Assembly: GCA_030762175.1 (NCBI GenBank)
Contig: CM060831.1
Location: 84,584,001-84,648,000, forward strand
Reading direction: 5' to 3'
Origin: Metallyticus violacea
Lineage: Eukaryota > Arthropoda > Insecta > Mantodea > Metallyticidae
DNA length: 64,000 nt
The translations under genes were made by a program, and so were the position numbers. Below the pieces are notes generated by a model that saw nothing but the letters and a program-made list of their open reading frames with translations, ran no database searches and was not told where the DNA came from. How positions within the stretch are numbered: position 1 is the first letter of the stretch; every line of letters starts with the position of its first letter. Of this stretch, positions 11,137-21,082 are shown piece after piece.

Positions 11137-11404
11137 AGTAAAACACAAAATAAAAACAAAGCGATATAAACAAGGAAATTGTAACTGTACTACAACATCT
11201 TTGGCTATAGAGTTAGTTACTTTCTTCAATAATTATCGTAGAATCGTGATCGTTCAGCATTCTAGCGCCCGGGTAGCTGATGGCTGTTCGTTGAACGAGA
11301 ATTAACCATGATGCACCACAACTACAATTTCACTACAGTCAAAGTTTGATCAATTTCAGTAACCCTCGATCAGCACGATTTGACCGAGAATGGTGCACAT
11401 GACC
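11137..11404 (+). mobile_element. Harbinger-like element, 3' end fragment
   Basis: This segment matches 23240-23507, the 3' part of the Harbinger-like copy, over its whole length (AACAAAGCGATAT, GTAGAATCGTGATCGTTCAG, GAGAATTAACCATGATGCAC). It contains no coding sequence. It abuts mariner M3 without any spacer, so one of the two was truncated by deletion at this joint. Confidence 0.6.
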
Positions 11405-11641
11405 GTAAGAGTTAAACCTAACCTCACATATTCAATAATCAATAGGGCTGAAGATTGTTGTTAACCGATTGGGGTGGCTTAGGCGGTAATGCTTGGAAAT
11501 TGTATTCGGAAGGTAAGCAGTTCCATCCCTTGAGGTTGGCCATCCTGACCTTCTGCTTTTTCCGTGGTTTTCCCTGGCCACTCAGGCGAATGCTGGAATG
11601 GATATTTATTTAACAAGAATTTTCCGCTCCCTCATTTCATA

Positions 11642-11917
11642 CCGCCACGGGTTGCCGAGGTCGTTAAGTCTCGGACTCGTGAGCGGGAGGTCTGGGTTCG
11701 AATACCGCCAGGACCGTCCTTCCTGACTGAGATTTTTTCCAGGTTTTCCTCAGTCCTCATAAATGGCAAATGCCGGGGAGGTACCCTAAACTTAGGCCTG
11801 GAACGATTCCTTCCATAAAATCCTTTCCCAATATATCATTTCATCTCATGCATCACCAGTGTCCATCGCCTGTGGTGCCTCTGTAGCAAAAACGGGCGTT
11901 AAACACTATTCATTCAT
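11642..11917 (+). repeat. SINE-B, full-length reference copy with 14 bp target duplication
   Basis: The tRNA-like head (CCGCCACGGGTTGCCGAGG...GGACTCGTGAGCGGGAGG, B box GGGTTCGAATACC) is followed by the body with CCAGGTTTTCCTCAGTCC and GCCGGGGAGGTACCCTAAA, and by the 3' end GGGCGTTAAACACTATT with ATTC repeats. The flanks carry a perfect 14 bp direct repeat TCCCTCATTTCATA at 11628-11641 and 11918-11931. The loop CTCGTGA resembles a threonine-type (CGT) anticodon loop, but the stem is poor, so the tRNA parent is uncertain. Confidence 0.93.
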
Positions 11918-11931
11918 TCCCTCATTTCATA

Positions 11932-12744
11932 TAATTTAATTCCGTTGGTACTGTTGTAGGGTCGAAAGTGAAGGTAGGCATTGGCGTGATAGTGGCTTGC
12001 ACCCATCGTCTGGTATTGAAGCGAACCTTTGGGTCGCACTCCAAAGGGGCGTGCGTGTGTGGTTATCTACCGGCGTTGGAGTGGTCTATCTGCGAGCATG
12101 TCAGTGACCTCGCTATACGCCTAAGCAGTCCCACCCACAAATCCTGTCTGCCCGTCGTCGTCTGCCTCACCTAAACCCTTCCTCCTGGAGGTGCCCTGTT
12201 ACGTGGGTATAAGCGGCCTACCATTATTGCAAAGTATTATCCTTCACCTCGGTCAGTGCAATACTGTGGAGATTGCTGCTAGTATTCCTCTGTCCATTTT
12301 ATGTATGATTACAGTATAAAGATATTATATAATAGCGGTATATACTTTATACGAAATGGTGTCCTGAGTAGAAAAATATCAAAATAGTTCATAATAATAA
12401 TTGCCAAAACTTAATTTTTTGATTTCCATTACAAAATTTTGGGCGACTAAATATGTCAGTCTTCTAAGTATGACAACATTTACCTTCAATGTACTATAGA
12501 TTATATTCAGTTTCTGCAAGCCTAATTACAATACAGAGCCTTCATTAACGAGCATTTGCCTGCCCTGTTCCCACCTCCACTTTCCCGCCTGTCCGTGTGT
12601 TGACGCGAAGTCTTTGTGTTATACAGAAATTGAATGTTGTGAGACCAAGTGTTTCAGTATTACAGTTTATTAATGTTTGTATAATGTCTAAAAGTCCGAA
12701 TACTTTAGTACAAAATATCTTCATGTAAGATTCCTAAATGACAA
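11932..12744. other. 0.8 kb without a recognisable gene
   Basis: An open frame at 11968-12174 has no motif I recognise. The last 150 bases before 12745 may be the 5' untranslated part of the transposase remnant that follows. Confidence 0.4.
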
Positions 12745-13110
12745 CAAACTTATGTAGAGAAGTGAGACGGCGATTTATAGACAGATTCTCTGATTTCGTG
12801 CGCCTCACAGAGAAATGGTTTTTAATTTTCTGAATAGATTCAGGGAAACAGGAACTGTTGTTGATAAGAAACCGAAAGTAAAACACGGTGTTCTTACAGA
12901 GGAAAAACTCGTTGACATCGAAGAAAAAGTTAGAATGAAGTCCAAAGAAATCAATGATATACCTTGCATAGGCATTTCCATTCCGCAAACCTGGCTACTA
13001 AACTTTTAAAATTAAAAACATAAAGGATAACGTAGTTCAGGAATTGCAATCAAGCGATAATGTGAGTAGAGTTAATTTCTGCAATTGGATGTTGGAATGT
13101 TAATATTGCC
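12745..13110 (+). pseudogene. Tc1/mariner-superfamily transposase remnant, helix-turn-helix to core start
   Basis: The open part 12815-13009 contains FLNRFRETGTVVDKKPK and VLTEEKLVDIEEKV. These are hallmarks of the N-terminal DNA-binding region of a widespread arthropod DDE transposase group whose homologues read FRETGSVLDKKPK and VLTEEKL. The following stretch, in a shifted frame, has VVQELQSSDNVSRVNFCNW, the next conserved segment. The region between them is scrambled and the catalytic part is absent. No terminal repeats could be placed. Confidence 0.7.
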
Positions 13111-13191
13111 CGCGTTTAATTTTCATACGGACATAACATGGTTTTATTTACTTGGCCATAAAGCGACACAAAACAATAGATACTGGAGTGC

Positions 13192-13619
13192 CCGTCGAGT
13201 GGTGCCCCCGGCTGTTCCGAGGAGTCGATGGGGTTTTCAATTAGGACGGTAGCTAAAAATTTAACCCGCCCCGTCGTTCGCTGGAGGGGATTGCGTCGCC
13301 CAGGCGCGCTGTACCTCTCGACCAAGCACAGGCCTTCCTAAACAGAAGTTACCGGCGAGTGACCAGAGCATTTATGGAGCTTATCACCCTCCCTACGACA
13401 AACAGCGCTTGAAGACTTAACCTCTGCCAGTATGGTCCCATGTGGCACACTGCAGGCACCACATACCCCGCAGAGTACAAACCCATCCGGTCACTCCCTA
13501 ATCCAGTCCTGCTTTCCTCTAGTAACGTCAGAGGTACTACGGGCACTCAAGGTCCGCAGAGCCCGCACCTGGAGTACCTGAAGATCAACGACCTAAGCCA
13601 CGCTCCCCCATACGGGCAA
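13192..13619. mobile_element. unclassified GC-rich insertion with perfect 14 bp target duplication
   Basis: A 428 bp segment of clearly higher GC than its AT-rich surroundings lies between two perfect copies of AGATACTGGAGTGC (13178-13191 and 13620-13633). Its first part (GTGCCCCCGGCTGTTCC, then GGAGTCG) recurs at about 6648-6675. It has no long A tail, no terminal inverted repeats that I can see and no convincing coding sequence. On the minus strand its start contains TGGCTTAGGTCG, which resembles a tRNA A box, but no B box follows. A SINE or a truncated retroposon of unknown family is the best guess. Confidence 0.6.
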
Positions 13620-13633
13620 AGATACTGGAGTGC

Positions 13634-14459
13634 AGAAAAACCCGATCTTATACATGATATGCCATTGTATGAAAATTGAATTTAACGAGTTATGAATATC
13701 CGACTCCGCCCAAAAATAGCGTCTTGCCGGTGCCAAGCAAATCCCCGTTAAGCCGGCCATGCGTCCAAACGAAAACTCTGTATAATCCCTATAGTAGAAG
13801 AAGTTCTCTATATTTAATATTCAAACATAGAATTGTATTTATATGTTAACTTTATTTGTTGTTGCGTTGGCTGCATTGGTGTTCTCGTGACGTCTGTAGA
13901 TTGTGGAACGAATACTTTAAGGATACGAGTAAGGTGGAATGAATTGAAATAGATTACTGATGGCGCAAAGAGCTCAGCGTCCTTGGCACTTAAAGCTATA
14001 TGGATGACATTTACCTTATCAGGATAAGAAAAAAAACTCCGAAAAACCGTTACCCAGAGAGCTTGATCAGATCGGAATTCGAACAAAGGACATACGGATT
14101 ACTAGTCAAAAACACTATCACTAACCTCGGGAGCAACTGTTAATTATACTTATTGTTATTTACTCAAAAGTGCGACAGTAGAGTTGTCGATCAGGCGTGA
14201 AATAGCCCAGTTATGTAATTACGTGAGAGCGATAATTAGCTAATTTAACTGTGTACAGTACTTTATCGGTGACCATTTAATAAACACCACTATAGATTAT
14301 TTCTAAACAATAGCATCATCATTTAATTACATTCTAATACATTGTGGCAAAATCTGTGCTATCTTGATACTCCACTGTACATATAACAACTATACGACAT
14401 TAATTTGTTTGTCATAGTAGATATTCGACTAGCTGGAAGGAAGGAAAGCTATACTTTTT
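13634..14459. other. 0.8 kb without a recognisable gene
   Basis: AT-rich sequence. The open frame at 13814-14086 on minus has no recognisable motif. No repeat family of this window is present. Confidence 0.4.
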
Positions 14460-14950
14460 CCAAAATGAGTGATTTTGACAAGGGAAGTACTGGGTGAGCA
14501 GCAGGCCGGCAGCGCTATGTCGGCGTAGGCCGAGAGTACGTATATTTCTTCTCCGCTGCGTGAGTAGCACGCGTTTATTAGGCGACAGTGTATTGAGTGA
14601 AAGTGTATCAAGTGAGATGGGGCAATACAAGTGTTCTATTTCCCAAAGAGTATTCATATATGCTTCATACATGCGTTCACAATCAGCGCATGCTGTTAGG
14701 AGATTATTTCAAGAAGAGTTTCCTGATTTTCCCGATTTAACCCCCTGTGATTTTTACTTCGGAGGGCATTAAAACAGAAAGTGTACAAAACAAATCCACA
14801 CACTTTAGATGAATTTAAAACTAACATTCGTCAAGAAATTGCTGCTGTTTCTCAGAGGGAACTGCAGAGTATAATTAGCAATTTTCTAAGCAGGTGTCAG
14901 AAATGCTTCAACAATAAAGGGCGGCAGTTCCATCATCTCCTTGCTTAATA
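14460..14950 (+). pseudogene. internally deleted Tc1/mariner-superfamily transposase
   Basis: The start near 14617 reads MGQYKCSISQRVFIYASYM, then a VRRLFQEEFPDF segment; homologous transposases begin with an S-x-x-QRVF...RLFQEEFPD helix. Immediately afterwards comes PDLTPCDFYF, the third catalytic aspartate region (homologues: PDL-P-DFFLWG), then DEFKTNIRQEIAAVSQREL and a C-terminal basic tail with a histidine-rich end. About 200 residues between the first helix and the last catalytic motif are missing. It is the same group as the remnant at 12745, but a separate, internally deleted copy. The frame shifts once at the PDFYF motif. Confidence 0.7.
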
Positions 14951-15389
14951 TACGTGAGTAATTTACTTTTCTTATTAAATGTTTATGTTATGTATGTTAG
15001 ACATAACTTATGCGACAAACCGTACTATATTTACTGCGGGCTCTCTGTCACCCGCACCACGACACAGCAGCCAGCCTCGCCGGCCGACCGCACGCCGCAA
15101 AACCGGTTGCGTGAAGGATTGTTCATCCCGTAAAAAGGCTTTCGTGCCAAGGGGTGGATCTCGTTTTTAGAGGTTCGTTCCGTGTGCGTGTGTATGTATT
15201 TTTTTGTGGGGGATGACATGCAAAAAATGAACTGTTCTTTTCTTTTTCTGCTGCGACATTTTAAAATGAATAAGGTTTATCGGAGCAGTCTATTAAGTTA
15301 AATATGTGGCGTTCTTAATTACTGTGCCAGTGAATGATAATAAGCAAGTCCATAGTATTAAACTGCAGATAATGAAGAGAAATTTAGCT
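14951..15389. other. intergenic stretch with a GC-rich patch
   Basis: A patch at about 15050-15175 is GC-rich (CAGCCTCGCCGGCCGACC) in otherwise AT-rich DNA. The short open frames on both strands are not recognisable. It may be debris of an unidentified repeat. Confidence 0.35.
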
Positions 15390-15790
15390 GGAGGGAAAAA
15401 GTGTGAAGTATGAATTATTGGCTTTTCCTTCTAATGTCCTTCTTCCATCACTGCATATTCAGTTAAGTCTGATGACGCATTTTGTTACTGCTCTGAATGT
15501 TTCAACTTTCTTGTTACAAAGTTCCCAAACTGAAGCTAAGATAACAGCAGGTATTTCCGATGTACCCCCAGATTCGTGAGCTTATGCAGGATGAGACTTT
15601 TCCTCAGTCGATGTCCGAGTTAGAGAAGTCAGCAAGGTTGACATACAAAAAAATGACAGAAAACTTTCTTGTCAATAAGAAATGTGAGAATATAAAGAAA
15701 TTATGGAGCAAACGTTCCAACATTTTAGAAATCTAGGGTGTAGAATGAGTGTTAAAGTAATTTTTCTCAACTGGATACAATATCTAAAGG
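15390..15790 (+). pseudogene. remnant of an unnamed protein family often found near transposons
   Basis: The frames read VLLPSLHIQLSLMTHFV, then PQIRELMQDETFPQSMSELE with KMTENFLVNKK, then a GCRMSVKVIFLNW segment. These match, in order, segments of a long uncharacterised animal protein family (homologues contain LLPPLHIKLGLMKNFV, PQIR-LM-D--F and NMS-KVHFLHSHL) that I know only as hypothetical proteins with many genomic copies. Frames change at least twice, and the expected continuation with GERFHQDI was not found. The function is unknown. Confidence 0.5.
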
Positions 15791-16232
15791 ATTCATAAAA
15801 GAGCAGAACTTACTGGGTAGTCAGAAGTGCTGAATGAAGAGTGAAATCGCAGTGACCTTATCTATGGTAAAAGTGATGGTGCCCTAAGTGACGAAAGTTT
15901 GGACCTTGTAGTGACTCAGAGTAGATTTGACAGACTATAATGTAGATAGTGAGAGAGAGGAAGGTATAGAGCAAACAGGTTTTATACAAAAAAAGACAAA
16001 ACGCTACAAAATGGAAAATACATCCTCAAAACTAAGAATAAATGTATTGTGAATGTCTTCCCTGGGCAAAAACCAAGCGCCAAGAATTTGTTGAAGAAAT
16101 TGGGGCGTTCGTGAAATTAATTGATATGAGCATCGTGGATGATATTGTAAAAAAGAATAACAAGTGTGTACAGGGTGATCAAAATGCATTACTGCAGAGA
16201 GAGATTATAAGGAAACATCAAGAAGTGAGTTT

Positions 16233-16523
16233 ATGGTTTATTTATGGACGCTTTTTGACATCTCAGGTCATCAGCGTCCCATTCAATTCAGGGCGAGAAA
16301 CGGCCAACAAATTTTGCTCAGAGGCCTCTTCTTTCAGACTTGAGGTTTTTTATCGTGCCGTAAATGTACGACACGGGACCCACGGCTTTACTTCCCTTCC
16401 GAAGGAAGACAAACTTGGGATTTTTACGCCCGAAAAAAATCCATCGATCCTGGCCGGGTTCAAACCCGCGATCTTGGGTTTAGGAGGCAAGTATGGTTAT
16501 ACCACACACCTCCAGACCGACGC
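16233..16523 (-). repeat. SINE-A, near full length, inserted in piggyBac
   Basis: On the minus strand it has the head with B-box-like GGGTTTGAACCC, the body with GTACATTTACGGCACG, and the 3' end GATGTCAAAAAGCGTCC followed by ATAAATAAAC. The flanks share an imperfect GTTTATGG/GCTTATGG, probably the decayed target duplication. It splits the piggyBac coding sequence between the EIGAFV and LMALIAI segments. Confidence 0.85.
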
Positions 16524-16858
16524 GAGCAGCTTATGGCCTTGATAGCAATATTGTATTTGATTTGTACAAAGGAAGGACATCGGACAAATGTGAGGGAAAT
16601 AGGACATCTGATGGTACTGCAGAAGACATTTTACGGCTGCAATAGGTCATTCTGATTTTTGTTCTTGTTACGATGCATAAGCCTCAATATCTTGGAAACG
16701 AGACAAGAGAGAAGAACTGCCGACAATTTGGTTGCTGGTCACTCAGTTTCCACTGATTTTGTAAACAACTACCGAGGCTACCACATTTACGGTGAATTTG
16801 CTACAATAGCCAGATGCTACATCCTTCCCGAGGATGTTGTTCCTCGATCCAGTACATA

Positions 16859-18128
16859 CGAGGGTAGGTCCATAAGTTTCCGGTCTCACCGATAAGGACT
16901 ATCACTTTCACAAAATCCTTATGTGGTGTCATATCTAATGTGTTAAGTAAATAGTTGCAGCTGTAACTATGTTCAATTGTTCAGATATAAGAAGGCTATG
17001 TGTAGAAGATTGTGACTTGTTCAAAATGGAGTTTCGAGCTGTTATTAAGTTCTTCACAAAAGAGCGGCTTACTCCAAATGAAATTAAACAGCGATTGGAC
17101 GGTGTATATGGGGAAGCACCCCCCTCATATTCTACCGTAAAAAAATGGGCCTAACTTTTTCGAATGGATCAAGAAAGCATTGAAGACGAAGATCGTGCAG
17201 GTCGGCCCTTTGGAGGTGCTCATTCCTAAAAACATCCCTGTTGTCGAAGGAGAAATTATGGAAGGCCGGCCGGCGGCTTACAGTTACAGAAATAGCAGCA
17301 AGGTTGGGCCTTTCTAAAACAACACTCCTTCGAATTATTCATGAACATTTAAACATGAATAAGGTTAGTGCCTAGACTTCTTTCCTCGGTCCAAAAGCCC
17401 CAACGAGTCATCTGTTGTCAGGCATTTTTGGAGCTCTGTCGTGACAATGAGAGAGGAGTTCTGCAAACCATTGTTACAGGAAATGAAACTATGGTCCTCT
17501 ACTGTGATCCCTTGTCCAAAAGAGAAACTATGGAGTGGCGTAAACCTGGCGAAGTACCGCCTCTAAAGACCAGGGGCTATTCAGTCAACCAAGAAGATCA
17601 TGGCCAAACTCTTTTGGGACTGTGAAGGAATTCTCTTCATTGACTTCAAGGAGAGGAACACCACAGTAAGTGGGGAGTACCATGCTGGTCTACTGCACAG
17701 ACTACTTGCTTACATCAAAGAGAAAAAGCGAATAAAGCTGAGTGGTGGTGTGCGCCTTCTTCACGACAACGCGCCTGTATACACAGCTCTTGTTGCAAAG
17801 GAAGCTGTGAAGAAATGTGGCCTCAAGGAAATCAATCGTCCATCCTACAGCCCAGAGCTAGCTCCCAGTGACTATTTCCTCTTCTCAAAACTCAAGAAGG
17901 ACCTTCGAGGAAGGAAATTTAAATGTGACGAAGAAATGATGGATGCTGTTTATGCCCATTTTGCAGACAAGACTTCTGACTACTTTGGGGGAAGGGGAAT
18001 TGAAATTTAATTCAAAGACGTGAGAAGTGTATGCAATAAAGGGTAACTATATTTAAATGTGAAATATAGTTTTTGTCTTTATCATACCTAGAAAATGGTT
18101 AGGCTGGAAACTTATGGACCTACTCTCG
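16859..18128 (+). mobile_element. mariner family 1, copy M4, complete with TIRs and TA duplication
   Basis: The element is 1270 bp with terminal repeats CGAGGGTAGGTCCATAAG and its inverse, flanked by TA at 16857-16858 and 18129-18130. Transposase pieces: 16969-17154 holds the N-terminal helix-turn-helix (true start probably MEFRAVIKFF at 17026) and ends with a stop where KW(A)K is expected. 17368-17625 carries the first catalytic region, which reads TGNET instead of TGDET. 17600-18010 carries HDNAPVYTA and APSDYFLFS with exactly 34 residues between the two aspartates (D34D). A frameshift separates the last two pieces. It is inactive, through several breaks and the lost first aspartate. Confidence 0.95.
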
Positions 18129-18741
18129 TACTAAGCAAACCGGCGAAGTACGGATTCAAGATGTTTGCATTGGTGATGCTAAAACCTTCTACTGTGGCAA
18201 ATTGCAGAACCACAGAAGCGTCAGTCACTCCTATGTGAATAGTACAAACATGTGCGAAGCCTATAGAGAAGGCAAATAGGAATTTAACAGTCGATAACAG
18301 GTATACTAATATTCCCCTTGCAGACTGCTTACTTCTGGACGGGTTTACATATATAGGAGCCTAATGGGATATTCCTGAAATTTTACCACGTAAACAAAGA
18401 GACGTTGGTAGCTCTGTGTTTGAATTTCAAGAATAGAAACACTAGTGCCTTATGTTCCAAAACAATTTATTTCAGTTTTCTGGACGTTTAATATGTTCAA
18501 GATAAAATAACCTATGTACTATATGTAAGTACTAATGATCAGTAGAGATTATAAATATTTTGCCTAAAATTTGTCTATAAGTATGAAAATATTATTATTT
18601 CCGTTCTTTATTTAATTTAATGCGTAATATAATTACATATTCCTAAACTTTTAGTTTAACACAAAATAAGTATTAAATCTTATGTATATAAGACGTTCAG
18701 TACAAAAACTTAACTTATTAAGAGCATATTTTGTTTCACCA

Positions 18742-19110
18742 TGAAATGGAATTTATCCGATTTAAGGTCCTAAACACTCATTGCTAGCAGTTATCTAACA
18801 ATATTATTTTAATAAGTTCATTTTCTCATGTTTGTATATTACGTAAAGACTATGGTGCTCAATATAAAGTCACAAGCATTTAACAGTAATAGATATTTAG
18901 TTATGTTAATTCAAGAAGTTCATTTACGTATGTTAATACGTAATATAAAATCTATAATATTCGTTTTAAAGCTCCAAACATACATTGATAATATGTTTTT
19001 CATCATATAAATTTAATAAGTTCATTTGCACATGTTTTAATGTTAGATAAGGACTTTAAATTTTGATTCAAATAACAAATATTCATTGACAATATGTTTT
19101 AAATCGTATA
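18742..19110 (+). repeat. interspersed AT-rich repeat, copy 1
   Basis: It matches 34057-34420 in the same orientation (CCTAAACACT, CATGTTTGTATATTACG, ATAGATATTTAG, AAGTTCATTT). Within each copy a shorter motif (AATAAGTTCATTTGCACATG-like) recurs two or three times. There is no coding potential; the open frames at 18828 and 19086 are chance frames in AT-rich DNA. The stretch 18446-18741 holds nothing recognised. Confidence 0.65.
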
Positions 19111-20030
19111 AATCTATTAAGCTTATTTGTATAGACTTCATGTATCAGATAAGGGCTATTACAATGTATGTCTTAATGTTTGTTTGTTGGCCTTTATGGC
19201 AATACCGAATAAGAAAAAATGTAACGGTTCAAAGGAACACATACATAGCCAAGAATATGAAAAGCTTAAACTACAGATAAGAAAAGTGTAATATTAAGTG
19301 AATCAACCAATGGCAAGCGTAACAACATTAACAATGTGTACCAAGAATGAAACACGAGACAGACAGCTTTGTTGCGACTGAATAGAAATTAACGAATTTC
19401 ATTCGCTTAGTGTACGTATGTTGAAAATATAATACATTGTAATGTATAGTATTATTACAATAATATTGTAATAAGTAACGGTTTTATCTTAAAATTTGTT
19501 AGTTATGTGTTGGATTCCGTAGAGAGAAGTTGTGTTTTAATTCCATTAACAGAAATCGTGGTTCTTACTCCGTATAAAGAAATAGTATTTTAACATTACG
19601 TAAAGATAAGTGGTGATTAATATTTATAGGAAGAAATTACAAAATTATTTGTGGTGAATGATAGGAGTTAGAAGTTTGAATTAATATTCACATAGGAAAA
19701 TAATATACGAGTTACAACAGAACAAAAAGTACAGTTTTCGGGAGAGAAATATAAATTATAACACGTCTGTCTCGTATTCAGTCTGCATGTAATAATATTC
19801 TCAGAGCATATCGTAATCAGAAAAGTGTACAGTTGTGTGGTAATAACAAAACATTAATAAACTCCGTAGATTTCTACACATTGTGATTTTGTTATACTTT
19901 CAGCACAGAAGTATTAATCGAAACATCCAGCTATAATATCAAACCCTGAACTAGCCAAGGATATTTGTGGTGGTTACGTTAACGTCTACGACGACAAAGG
20001 GCGGCGGCGTCCTTATTAAAGCTCACAAAA
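19111..20030. other. AT-rich stretch, possible old LTR
   Basis: No gene is seen. The last part (AATAAACTCCGTAG at about 19857, then a T-rich run and a GC-richer stretch to 20030) could be the polyadenylation and U5 part of a long terminal repeat, because primer-site-like motifs follow at once. This rests on that juxtaposition only; no second LTR was found. Confidence 0.3.
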
Positions 20031-20123
20031 TTGGCACCCAGCATGTCGGGAGTAGTGAACGTCGACGCTACCTACACGCGTCGTAAATAATTCCGCTACA
20101 ATTTTGGCACCCAATATTCGACG
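20031..20123 (+). other. two primer-binding-site-like motifs of an LTR retroelement
   Basis: TTGGCACCCAGCATGTCGGG at 20031-20050 and TTGGCACCCAATATTCGACG at 20104-20123 resemble the TGGCGCCCAACGTGGGG-type sequences found just after the 5' LTR in many Gypsy-like retrotransposons. Two in a row may mean two stacked LTR-leader fragments. No gag or pol remnant follows in the next 700 bases, where I see nothing (20124-20828). Confidence 0.4.
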
Positions 20124-20828
20124 ATGTCTGCGTCATATTAATTCCAGCACGTCTTATTATTTTATTCAATGTTTATTAATATTCATCATTGATATAATTA
20201 GCGTGGAAAGCATTAGTAAATATTAAGGGAAAAAAAACAACTTTATTGAAGAATTGCAATTGCATAGAGAATGTTGTAAAATGTACAAAGCGGGAATAAT
20301 CATGTGACAGAAATAAGCGTGAATGCCGATAGGATAACAAAATTAATTTCTCTGTACAAATATTATTGTTTTTAAAATTATAATAATTATATGTTAAATT
20401 GTTTCCCCATTATACGGAAAATTAGTTACACAATTTTCAAGTAACAGTGAAAGCAATAATTAGGTTTGCAAATGTAAGGATCACTGCATTCAAATTAATT
20501 TTAGCTACCAGTAAATGAGTGCAAATCTTTATTTTTTCTGATTATGTTATATCTTTCAAGTTGCTTTTTGCCTGCCATTTACTACCTTTTTAGTGTCTGA
20601 AAAATTTATATCTTCTTGCCATTCACTGTAGTTACGTCTGTGTTTCTTTAAGACATTTTGTTGCTCTTGCTGTCATTATCAATAAGATTCTTCAAATTTA
20701 TTGTCCCTTATATTTCTGGTACAATATCCATCTTGTGTCCGTTTTGTAATGTTTTAAATATTTTCAATCAATTTCAGGATATTTTAATATAAATTCATGT
20801 TGTATAGGTATTAGGATATTTTTAATGT

Positions 20829-21060
20829 ATTTAACGCACACTTTAACTACTAAGGCACCATGAGATGTTTTTTTTTTTTTTTTTTTTTTTAAGGAAGGAA
20901 ACGATCTAGGTCTAAGTTCAGGGTACCTCTCCGGCATTTGACATTTATGAGGAAAACCTGAAAAAAAACCTCAGTAAGGGAGAATGGTCCTGGCGGGATT
21001 CGAACCCCACACCTTCAGCTTATTGGTCCGCGCCTTAACGACCTCGGACACCCGTGACGG
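20829..21060 (-). repeat. SINE-B, reverse copy with internal deletion
   Basis: The 3' end (TTTAACGCACAC, then CTAAGGCACCA on plus) is joined directly to a poly-T stretch at 20868-20890. The body (GGTACCTCTCCGGCATTTG) and the complete head (GGGATTCGAACCCCACACC, then CCGCGCCTTAACGACCTCGG) follow. The segment carrying GATACATGAGATGAAATG, present in the neighbour copy, is missing. Confidence 0.88.
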
Positions 21061-21082
21061 TTTTTATTTATTTATTGTTTTA

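Larger units (their letters stand above)
15980..18445 (+). pseudogene. piggyBac transposase remnant, interrupted by a SINE and a mariner
   Basis: Three pieces belong to one old piggyBac transposase. Piece 1 (about 15980-16232) has LPWAKTKRQEFVEEIGAFVK and MSIVDDIVKKNN, the segment before the catalytic domain. Piece 2 (16524-16856) has QLMALIAILYL, TSDGTAEDILRL, FLFLLRCISLNILETRQERR and a GEFATIA segment corresponding to the usual TIDEM. Piece 3 (18131-18445) has SKPAKYGFKMFALV, NRNLTVDNRYTNIPLADCLL, LDGFTYIGA and KQRDVGSSVFEF. SINE-A (16233-16523) separates pieces 1 and 2; mariner M4 (16859-18128) separates 2 and 3. Removing M4 and one TA joins the frame without a gap. Single-base shifts occur inside pieces 1 and 2. 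The TTAA ends and terminal repeats were not located. Confidence 0.85.

Noticed and set aside
13440..13679. Open frame across the GC-rich insertion
   Set aside because: It crosses the 14 bp target duplication and leaves the element, so it is not a unit of function.
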